In this document: piece by piece, positions 1 through 4,773 of the stretch
How positions within the stretch are numbered: the stretch's first letter is position 1
Layout of the letters: each line of letters opens with the position of its first letter
Notes under the pieces: generated by a model
Told to the model about the DNA's origin: nothing
The model's database searches: none
The model's input: the letters and a program-made list of their open reading frames with translations, nothing else
Translations under genes and position numbers: made by a program
Assembly (NCBI GenBank): GCA_004297315.1
Contig: SCTU01000133.1
Span: 1 to 5,321, forward strand
Reading direction: 5' to 3'
From: Dehalococcoidia bacterium
GTDB taxonomy: Bacteria; Chloroflexota; Dehalococcoidia; UBA2979
Length of the DNA stretch: 5,321 nucleotides

Positions 1-520
1 CGTCCGGGAGGACGTACAGGCGTGAGGTGATCGAGGCGATCTCCTGTTGCAGGTTCTCGGGAGTCTGGGTGCGGCCCGGCCCGCCGGGGAACAGGGTGTC
101 GCCGGTGATCAGCGCCCCGCTGAGGAGGAGGCAGGTCGAGCCGGGCGTGTGGCCAGGCGTGTGGATCGCGCGGACCGTCGCGCCGCCCACCGTGAACGTC
201 GCACCGTCGGCGAGCGGCTGGACGTTGCGCGTGGCGTCCAGGTTGGTCTCGGTCGCGCCGCAGAAGACCGGGGCCGGCGTGTACGCGCGCAGCACGTCGA
301 AGCCGTTCCAGTGGTCGCCGTGGTGGTGCGTCACGACGATCCGTTCGACCGCCGCACCGCCCAGCGCCTCGACGATCGCCTCGGCGCCCTCGGGCACGTC
401 GACGACGGTCACCGGGCCACCCGAGGCGGGACGCAAGATATAGGAGTTGTTGCCGAAGCGACCCAGCCCCGACAGCATCTCGATGCTGACCGTCGCGTCG
501 CGGTAGACCGTCTCGCCCAT
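1..520 (-). CDS. MBL-fold metallo-hydrolase, glyoxalase II-like, C-terminus off the window edge
   Basis: This is the first 173 residues of a metallo-beta-lactamase fold hydrolase; the 3' end lies beyond base 1. Seen: the metal motif HHHGDH at residues 65-70 (H65, H67, D69, H70 in the HxHxDH pattern), the third ligand in HTPGHT (H124) and the bridging Asp in ITGDTLF (D141). This order is typical of di-metal (usually zinc) hydrolases such as hydroxyacylglutathione hydrolase-like proteins. The C-terminal part that would separate glyoxalase II from generic MBL hydrolases is missing, so the substrate cannot be named. There is no signal peptide, so it is probably cytoplasmic. The start is ATG at 520, six bases after a strong AAGGAGGA site. 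It lies 21 bases downstream of the MutY-like gene on the same strand and is probably cotranscribed with it. Family assignment is sure; the reaction is not. Confidence 0.9.
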   Translation of the reverse strand, partial: MGETVYRDATVSIEMLSGLGRFGNNSYILRPASGGPVTVVDVPEGAEAIVEALGGAAVERIVVTHHHGDHWNGFDVLRAYTPAPVFCGATETNLDATRNVQPLADGATFTVGGATVRAIHTPGHTPGSTCLLLSGALITGDTLFPGGPGRTQTPENLQQEIASITSRLYVLPD

Positions 521-525
521 GCCCG

Positions 526-535
526 TCCTCCTTTT
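526..535 (-). promoter_or_regulatory. Ribosome binding site of the minus-strand MBL gene
   Basis: On the minus strand this reads AAAAGGAGGA, a near-perfect Shine-Dalgarno sequence six bases before the ATG at 520. It lies in the 21-base gap after the stop of the MutY-like gene, which fixes the start and supports independent translation within a shared transcript. Confidence 0.85.
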
Positions 536-541
536 GCGCCG

Positions 542-1504
542 CTACGAAGGCGGTTGCCCGAGCCCGGCGCGACGGCCGTCGGTCCAGGCGAGCCCTTCCT
601 CAGCGAGCCGCCCCAGCAGGATACGCACCCGTGCACGCTCCTCGGTGGTCGTGGCACCAGCGCGTCTCGCGAGGGTGGCGAGCGCCACGTCCGTGCCCGA
701 CGGTTCGTCCGCCGCGTCGCGCAGGACCTGCATCACGCGGCCGCGCGTCTGCCGGTCCGAGCCCTCGAACGTGGCCTGCGCGCGCACCGGCTGCGCCACC
801 TCGCCCGCGGCAAACCGCGGCCGCGCGGCGCACATCGAGGCCACCACGCATACCTCGCAGTGCGGGCGGGGCGTGCAGACGCGCGCGCCGAAGTCCATCA
901 GCGCCGGGTTCCAACGCGCGCCCTCGCCGGGAGGGAACAGCGCCGCCGTCGCCGCCTCGACCTCCGCGCGCCGCGTGTCGCGTGCCGGCTGGAGGTCGCC
1001 GAACACGAGGCGGCCGACCAACCGCACGATGTTCGTGTCGACGGCGGGCGCGTCGTCGTTGAAGCCGAAGGTGCGCACGATGGCCGCCGTGAACGGCCCG
1101 ACTCCCGGCAGGGCGAGCAGCGACTCGGCGTCGCGGGGCAGCGCACCTCCGTGCTCCTGCATGCAACGCCGGGCCGCCTCTTGCAGCGCGACGGCGCGAC
1201 GCGGGTAGCCCGCGCGGCCCCATGTCTGCAGCACGGCAGCGCGGTCGGCGCGCGCGAGGACGGCGAGCGTGGGGAACGCCGCCATCCAGCGGCCGTAGAC
1301 CTCGAGCACGCGTGACATCTGCGTCTGCTGCGCGCAGACCGCGGCGACCAGCGCGGCGTACGGGTCGCGTGCGGTGCGCCAGGGGAACGGCTGCGCGTGC
1401 GCGTCGTACCAGTCGAGGAGGCGTCGCTGCACCGCCCGGCGACGCGCCGCAGGCAGCGCGTGCGGGCGCAGCGCTGGGGCAGGCTTCGAGGTCGATCGCG
1501 GCAT
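542..1504 (-). CDS. mutY: MutY-family HhH-GPD DNA glycosylase (A/G-specific adenine glycosylase-like), catalytic Glu absent
   Basis: A 320-residue member of the HhH-GPD base-excision glycosylases. MutY removes adenine opposite 8-oxoguanine. Seen in order: PWRTARDPYA at 41-50, AQQTQ at 58-62 (MutY signature LQQTQ), the helix-hairpin-helix LPGVGPFTA at 132-140, the catalytic Asp in VDTN (D156), and four cysteines C210, C216, C219, C225 for a 4Fe-4S cluster. The C-terminus carries FEGSDRQTRGR (246-256) and a short helical region, as in short actinobacterial MutY, not the Nudix-like domain of E. coli MutY. Odd: the Glu expected four residues before QQTQ (E37 in E. coli) is Ala55; the Tyr of the GPYT motif is Phe138; the first cysteine gap is 5 residues, not 6. 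The endonuclease III lyase Lys is also absent (Phe138), so it is not Nth. The start ATG at 1504 gives a normal family N-terminus but has no clear Shine-Dalgarno. The open frame continues upstream in a low-complexity shadow of the divergent gene. Activity on A:8-oxoG is uncertain. Confidence 0.85.
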   Translation of the reverse strand: MPRSTSKPAPALRPHALPAARRRAVQRRLLDWYDAHAQPFPWRTARDPYAALVAAVCAQQTQMSRVLEVYGRWMAAFPTLAVLARADRAAVLQTWGRAGYPRRAVALQEAARRCMQEHGGALPRDAESLLALPGVGPFTAAIVRTFGFNDDAPAVDTNIVRLVGRLVFGDLQPARDTRRAEVEAATAALFPPGEGARWNPALMDFGARVCTPRPHCEVCVVASMCAARPRFAAGEVAQPVRAQATFEGSDRQTRGRVMQVLRDAADEPSGTDVALATLARRAGATTTEERARVRILLGRLAEEGLAWTDGRRAGLGQPPS

Positions 1505-1574
1505 CGTCGGAGGGTACCCGCCGGGCGGGGCGATACACCATGCCGTACCATGCGGCGCCGAGGGGTGGTGCGTC
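1505..1574. promoter_or_regulatory. Divergent intergenic region with direct and inverted repeats
   Basis: These 70 bases separate the minus-strand MutY/MBL pair from the plus-strand tailed MBL gene and must hold promoters for both directions unless those lie inside genes. Seen: a 7-bp direct repeat ACCATGC at 1537-1543 and 1547-1553, offset by exactly 10 bp; an inverted repeat CCCGCC-G-GGCGGG at 1517-1529; and the palindrome GGGTACCC at 1512-1519. A plus-strand -10-like TACCAT (1546-1551) and a minus-strand TGGTGTATC (reverse complement of 1533-1541) are weak and no good -35 is present. The one-turn spacing of the direct repeat would suit a regulator, which is inference. AGGGG at 1561-1565, nine bases before the ATG at 1575, is the likely ribosome site for the plus-strand gene. 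Confidence 0.4.
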
Positions 1575-2927
1575 ATGGCCGTTGCGAAAAAGCCCGCTGC
1601 CAGGAAGGCGACTGCGAAGAAGCCTGCGGCGAAGAAACCGGCCGCGCGCAAGCCCGCATCGAAACGTCCTGCGGCGAAACCCACCGCGAAGAAGCCCGTC
1701 GCCAAGAAGTCCGCGACCAAGAAGCCAGCGGTCAGGAAACCGGCCGCGAAGGCCCCTCGCAAGCCCGCCGCCAAGAAGGCGGCTGCCAAGAAGCCTGCCG
1801 TGAAGAAGGCCGCGCCGAAGACCGCGGCAGAGTCGGCTGTCGCCAAGAAGGTGGCCACCAAGGCGACCGTCCCGGCCGCGCGCGCCGCCGCCCGTCCTGC
1901 CTCGAATCCGGCCGCGAAGCCGGCCCCAGCAAGGAAGCCCGTGACCAAGAAGACCGGCGCGAAAGAGACGGCGAAAGAGACGATCGAGTCGCGCGTCAAC
2001 GTCATCAACGACCACCTGACGCAGCACGTCGTCGTGGTCAAGCAGTTCACGCGCACATTCCCGACCTCGAACGTCTGGGTGCTGCGCGACGGGCGCGAGG
2101 CGGCGCTCCTCGACGCGGGGTACGGCGACAAGCAGTCGATCAGCGAGCGCGCGAAGTTTTTCGCGGGCGAGCTGGGCCACCTCGACTTCAAGGTGATCGC
2201 GATGACGCATCACCACTACGACCACTCGTCGGGGGCGCGGCAGCTGCGCGAACTGCTCAAGGCCGAGACCGCGATCAACCCGGTGGACGAGGTCCTGCTC
2301 CACACGCCGCCCGCACCCTCCCAGGGCAACGAGGACCTGCCGGACGAGGAAGACCTCGCCGAGCGCGTCGAACAGTGGCGCGCGGAGTCGCTTGCCACGC
2401 CGATCGACCGCCCACTCGCCGACGGCGAGACCTTCAAGGTCGGCGGCCTCACGGTGCAGGCCGTCCACACGCCCGGGCACACCGCCGGCCACAACTGCTA
2501 CTGGGTGGAGGACCTGCGCATCCTTTTCACCGGCGACAACATCCTCGGCGTCGGCACGAGCGCGATCGGGCCGCCGCCGGCCGGCAACATGCAGCAGTAC
2601 CTCGACTCGCTGCTGCGGATGCGCGAGCTGCAGGCCTCGCTGTTCGCCCCCGGCCACGGCCCAACCGTCACGGCGACCGACGCGAAGGTGCAGGAACTGA
2701 TCGACCACCGCGCGACGCGCGACCGCCAGATCATCGACCTGATCGACCGCGGCTACACGACGGACAACCAGATTCGCCGCGCGCTCTACCCCGAGATTCA
2801 GAAAGGGCTGCGGCGGTCGGCCGCCGGCCAGGTCCGCTCCCACCTCGCGAAGATGGTGGGCCAGGGCATCGCCACTGTGACGCAGGAGGACGGCGGCAAG
2901 GTCTGGCGCGTCGCACTCACGAAGTAG
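1575..2927 (+). CDS. Histone H1-like Lys/Ala/Pro tail fused to LACTB2-type MBL-fold protein with winged helix
   Basis: A 450-residue protein. Residues 1-135 are a Lys/Ala/Pro-rich tail (AKKPAAKK, ARKPASK and similar), resembling histone H1-like and AlgP-type bacterial DNA-binding tails. Residues about 146-370 are an MBL fold with THHHYDH at 211-217 (H212, H214, D216, H217), GHTAGH at 301-306 (H302), TGDNILGVGT at 319-328 (D321) and PGHGP at 359-363 (H361). The C-terminus (about 378-448) matches the LACTB2 winged helix in order: HRxxRxxQI, a short T-containing turn, LYPE, HLAKM and a final KVW. LACTB2 proteins are metal-dependent, single-strand RNA endonucleases in mitochondria; bacterial members are less well characterised. 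Inference: the basic tail anchors the enzyme to DNA or RNA. The ATG at 1575 is preceded by AGGGG and is the first Met before the repeats. It is divergent from the MutY-like operon and followed by a terminator at 3018-3043. A plain hydrolase role remains possible. Confidence 0.9.
   Translation: MAVAKKPAARKATAKKPAAKKPAARKPASKRPAAKPTAKKPVAKKSATKKPAVRKPAAKAPRKPAAKKAAAKKPAVKKAAPKTAAESAVAKKVATKATVPAARAAARPASNPAAKPAPARKPVTKKTGAKETAKETIESRVNVINDHLTQHVVVVKQFTRTFPTSNVWVLRDGREAALLDAGYGDKQSISERAKFFAGELGHLDFKVIAMTHHHYDHSSGARQLRELLKAETAINPVDEVLLHTPPAPSQGNEDLPDEEDLAERVEQWRAESLATPIDRPLADGETFKVGGLTVQAVHTPGHTAGHNCYWVEDLRILFTGDNILGVGTSAIGPPPAGNMQQYLDSLLRMRELQASLFAPGHGPTVTATDAKVQELIDHRATRDRQIIDLIDRGYTTDNQIRRALYPEIQKGLRRSAAGQVRSHLAKMVGQGIATVTQEDGGKVWRVALTK
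1587..1955 (+). repeat. Low-complexity repeat encoding the KPAAK-like tail
   Basis: About 370 bases of degenerate tandem sequence, rich in AAGAAGCC and AAGCCCGC-type units, encode residues 5-127 of the tailed MBL protein in imperfect 4-6 residue periods with Lys or Arg pairs next to Pro and Ala. The units vary at third positions and in length, so this is a coding low-complexity tract, not an exact tandem array. Such tracts can change length by slippage or recombination, so the tail may vary between strains. On the opposite strand the same tract gives long Ala/Gly/Phe-rich spurious reading frames. Confidence 0.8.
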
Positions 2928-2948
2928 GCGGCATTCGAGATTCGCGTG

Positions 2949-3043
2949 GCCGTCACGAGCCGCGCAATCCTCCGGGGCTCGGCACTTAGAGGCGAGAGAG
3001 CGTAGCGTGCTTACCACGCCGAGCCGTCACAGGCTCGGCTTTT
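2949..3043 (+). promoter_or_regulatory. Candidate transcription attenuator leader with mutually exclusive pairings
   Basis: This leader lies between the tailed MBL gene and the secreted repeat protein. The 8-mer GGCTCGGC occurs twice, at 2976-2983 and 3032-3039. Both can pair with GCCGAGCC at 3018-3025. The downstream pairing forms the terminator; the upstream one would prevent it. In addition CGAGCC at 2956-2961 can pair with GGCTCG at 2976-2981, which would free 3018-3025 and restore termination. A small GCGTG/CACGC hairpin (3005-3009 with 3015-3019) overlaps the terminator arm by two bases. These pairings are read directly from the sequence; regulation is inference. I recognise no known riboswitch core, and no clear promoter is visible upstream, so the RNA may come from read-through of the MBL gene. 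Confidence 0.4.
3018..3043 (+). terminator. Rho-independent terminator
   Basis: A perfect 8-bp stem GCCGAGCC/GGCTCGGC (3018-3025 with 3032-3039) closes a 6-base loop and is followed directly by TTTT at 3040-3043 and a short T-rich run. It ends only 19 bases before the TTG start of the secreted repeat protein. So it can end transcription of the tailed MBL gene, and any transcript entering from upstream must pass it to express the repeat protein. Confidence 0.8.
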
Positions 3044-3049
3044 GTATGT

Positions 3050-3054
3050 AAGGA
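3050..3054 (+). promoter_or_regulatory. Ribosome binding site deciding a TTG start
   Basis: AAGGA here lies eight bases before TTG at 3063. This supports TTG at 3063 as the start over the upstream in-frame TTG at 3042, which sits inside the terminator T-tract, and over the ATG at 3099, which would remove the basic n-region of the signal peptide. Confidence 0.6.
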
Positions 3055-3062
3055 CGTGCATC

Positions 3063-4604
3063 TTGCGCTTGAGCCCGTTGATCTCGAAACGTCTGCTGAT
3101 GCAGGCAGTCGTGGTTGGAGTCTTCGGAGTGCTCGCGCTGCTCCCCACGATGCACGCTAGCGCGGCGTCCGCCTCGAAGGCGTGCAGTCTCTCGTCGCCG
3201 AATGTGTACACCTGCGTCTTCACCATCACCCCGGGGGTCGCGGTGGGCGCCGGCGCATGGCTCGTCCAGACTTCGGGCGCTGGGACGCTGAGCGCCCCCT
3301 CGGCCGTCTCGTCCAGCAGCGGGTGCTCGTCCGCCACGGTGACGGCGGGCGGGACGCCGATCAATCCTCCGACCTCCACGGCGGTATCTGACTACAACGT
3401 GAGCATCGGCGGCACGGGCTGCAGCGCGAGCGCCGTCGTGGCGGTGACCGAGACAATCACGGTGACCTCGAGCGGCTCCGTATGCCAGACCGTCTGGATC
3501 ACCGCCGCGATGCCGAGCGTGTCGACCTGCGCGAACGTTACCTACTCGCCACCTGCTCCCAACCCCTCTGCCACCAAGACCTGCACCCCGACATCGACGC
3601 CCAACGTCTACACCTGCACGTACACCGTGATCCCCGGCTTCCCAGCCGCGCCCGGCGACGTCCTCCACATCAACGAACCCCCGGGACCGCCGATGACGGG
3701 CCCGGGCACGCTCACGTCCACGCCTGTCGTCAGTGTCGTCAGCGGCTGCAACGAGGTCCCCACGCCCGTCGTGCTCAGCAGCTCGACCAGCTACCACGCG
3801 ACGATCGGCGCGAGCGGATGCCCCGGGACCACGTGGTCCGTGCAGTTCACCGAGACGATTGCCGTCACCGCGAGCGGCTCGATCTGCCAGTCTTTCTACT
3901 TGGTTGCGACCGTGCCCCCGGTCACCGCCTGCGCAACCGTGACCTACACCCCGCCCGCCCTCGGTCCGTCGGCCACGAAGACCTGCGTCCTGACATCGAC
4001 GCCGAACGTGTACACCTGCACGTACACGATCACCCCGTCGGTGGCGACGTCGCCGGGCGCCTGGCTCGTGCAGATGGTCACGCCGGGTCCCGGGACGTTC
4101 ACCGCGCCCTCGGTCGTCAGCACGGCTACGAGCGGGTGCGGCACGCTGCCGGTGGTAGCGGCGGGCACATTCATCAGCCCGCAGTTCGGAACCGCCGACT
4201 ACAACGTGAACATCGGCGCCGGCGGCTGCACAGCGGCAGCCGCCGTGGTGATCACGGAAACGGTCACAGTGACGTCATCCGGGCAGATTTGTCAGACTGT
4301 CTGGATCACCGCGGCTGGCCCCGGCGTCACTACCTGCGCCGACGTGTTCTTCACCAAGTCCCTCGTCTTCTCCGGCGGTACGATCGCCCCGACGGGCGTC
4401 TCGATCGTCTCGTTCACGGGCAGCACGAAGCAACTGGATGCGGCGGGCGCCGCGAACACACCGAAGATCGTCACCGTCTCCGCGACCGCGGACGGAAAAT
4501 TGATCACCTACGTGATCGGCGCCCCGGCCTTCGTGAACACCGCGTTCAACGCTGCCTTCCCGGCCGGCCTCAACGCCACGCTGGTGATCGTGAAGACTGG
4601 CTAG
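3063..4604 (+). CDS. Secreted protein with three six-cysteine repeats, unknown family
   Basis: A 513-residue protein from TTG at 3063. Residues 1-37 form a signal peptide: basic n-region with K9 and R10, hydrophobic VVVGVFGVLALL (16-27) and an AxA site in HASAASA, with cleavage likely after A34 or A37. There is no lipobox. Three repeats of about 116-118 residues follow, each with six cysteines: C41, 51, 88, 120, 141, 156; C174, 185, 229, 253, 275, 290; C308, 319, 359, 389, 410, 425. These are all the cysteines in the protein, which suggests three disulfides per repeat outside the membrane. Each repeat opens with PNVYTC and ends with a T/V-rich strand, an [VI]CQ motif and an [ST]xCAxV motif; the composition suggests beta-sandwich modules. 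The last 88 residues are cysteine-free, with no LPxTG or transmembrane anchor, so release or non-covalent surface attachment is likely. I do not recognise the family and infer a surface or adhesion-like role only weakly. Its leader holds a terminator or attenuator. Confidence 0.85.
   Translation: MRLSPLISKRLLMQAVVVGVFGVLALLPTMHASAASASKACSLSSPNVYTCVFTITPGVAVGAGAWLVQTSGAGTLSAPSAVSSSSGCSSATVTAGGTPINPPTSTAVSDYNVSIGGTGCSASAVVAVTETITVTSSGSVCQTVWITAAMPSVSTCANVTYSPPAPNPSATKTCTPTSTPNVYTCTYTVIPGFPAAPGDVLHINEPPGPPMTGPGTLTSTPVVSVVSGCNEVPTPVVLSSSTSYHATIGASGCPGTTWSVQFTETIAVTASGSICQSFYLVATVPPVTACATVTYTPPALGPSATKTCVLTSTPNVYTCTYTITPSVATSPGAWLVQMVTPGPGTFTAPSVVSTATSGCGTLPVVAAGTFISPQFGTADYNVNIGAGGCTAAAAVVITETVTVTSSGQICQTVWITAAGPGVTTCADVFFTKSLVFSGGTIAPTGVSIVSFTGSTKQLDAAGAANTPKIVTVSATADGKLITYVIGAPAFVNTAFNAAFPAGLNATLVIVKTG
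3183..3530 (+). repeat. Protein repeat 1 of the secreted six-cysteine protein
   Basis: Encodes residues 41-156, from the first to the sixth cysteine of repeat 1. Landmarks are PNVYTC, AWLVQT, SDYNVSIGG, TETITVTSSG and CQTVWITAA. It is closest to repeat 3, which has AWLVQM, ADYNVNIGAGG, TETVTVTSSG and CQTVWITAAGP. The opening cysteine and VYTC are 10 residues apart here against 11 in the other two repeats. Confidence 0.8.
3582..3932 (+). repeat. Protein repeat 2 of the secreted six-cysteine protein
   Basis: Encodes residues 174-290. It keeps the opening TSTPNVYTCTYT and the six cysteines but diverges in the middle: a Pro/Gly-rich insert around residues 203-216 replaces the AWLVQ strand, and CQSFYLVAT replaces CQTVWITAA. 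Its opening is nearly identical at DNA level to that of repeat 3 (3588-3635 against 3991-4035), so the two probably arose by duplication or have undergone gene conversion. Confidence 0.8.
3984..4337 (+). repeat. Protein repeat 3 of the secreted six-cysteine protein
   Basis: Encodes residues 308-425. It combines the opening of repeat 2 (TSTPNVYTCTYT) with a body like that of repeat 1 (AWLVQM, DYNVNIG, CQTVWITAAGP). This mosaic pattern is what internal recombination between repeats would leave. Confidence 0.8.
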
Positions 4605-4609
4605 TCGCT

Positions 4610-4626
4610 CGGCCCCGTCGAGGCCG
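4610..4626 (+). terminator. Weak hairpin after the secreted repeat gene
   Basis: CGGCC (4610-4614) pairs with GGCCG (4622-4626) across a 7-base loop, starting five bases after the stop codon. No T-tract follows, so it is a poor intrinsic terminator and may only protect the 3' end or be chance in GC-rich DNA. Confidence 0.25.
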
Positions 4627-4662
4627 CCTGAGCCTTCGGATCTGGCGCGAATCGCCTCGCTG

Positions 4663-4680
4663 TTATCGCCGTGAGATAAT
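4663..4680 (+). promoter_or_regulatory. Extended -10 promoter candidate for holB with overlapping palindrome
   Basis: TGAGATAAT at 4672-4680 fits an extended -10 element (TG, one base, then GATAAT, one mismatch to TATAAT) in an otherwise very GC-rich region. No good -35 lies 16-18 bases upstream, which extended -10 promoters can tolerate. The -10 is also the right arm of an inverted repeat TTATC-N7-GATAA (4663-4667 with 4675-4679), so a bound repressor would cover it. A start near 4687 would give a leader of almost 90 bases before the GTG at 4774. Confidence 0.45.
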
Positions 4681-4681
4681 C

Positions 4682-4732
4682 GGTCGCGGTCCCGCTCGCG
4701 CCGCCGAGACGCGTCGCCGCGGCGGGCCGACC
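4682..4732 (+). other. GC-rich nested inverted repeat in the holB leader
   Basis: CCGCCG (4701-4706) pairs with CGGCGG (4720-4725) across 13 bases, and GGTCG (4682-4686) can pair with CGACC (4728-4732) outside it. If transcription begins near 4687 only the inner stem can form in RNA. No T-run follows. In such GC-rich sequence short stems are frequent, so function is uncertain. Confidence 0.25.
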
Positions 4733-4773
4733 TAGATTCACTCAACCGCTCCCGGGCGGGGTTCGGGCGACAT

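Noticed and set aside
47..1315. A 422-residue plus-strand open frame over the MutY-like and MBL genes
   Set aside because: Arg/His-rich with no domain, antisense to two well-supported minus-strand genes.
1587..1955. Tandem repeat considered as a CRISPR or minisatellite array
   Set aside because: Unit length and sequence vary, there are no spacers, and the reading frame stays open with Lys/Ala/Pro codons throughout, so it is coding low complexity.
1505..2191. N-terminal extension of the MutY-like protein by about 229 residues
   Set aside because: The extension is an Ala/Gly/Phe-rich antisense reading of the Lys/Ala/Pro tract of the divergent gene. The family N-terminus begins close to ATG 1504.
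600..3017. An 805-residue open frame on the minus strand spanning several genes
   Set aside because: It is antisense to the LACTB2-like gene and out of frame with the MutY-like gene, is Arg/Gly/Leu-rich with no recognisable domain, and both overlapped genes have clear family motifs. Long empty frames are expected in high-GC DNA.
2928..3017. A known riboswitch (c-di-GMP, SAM or SAH type) in the leader
   Set aside because: I compared remembered consensus cores and found no convincing match; only the alternative pairing is supported.
3042..3062. TTG at 3042 as the start of the secreted repeat protein
   Set aside because: It lies inside the terminator T-tract, lacks a ribosome site at the right distance, and AAGGA at 3050-3054 points to TTG 3063.
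3027..3797. A 256-residue minus-strand open frame opposite the secreted repeat gene
   Set aside because: Arg/Gly/His-rich shadow frame with no domain, opposite a gene with a signal peptide and regular cysteine repeats.
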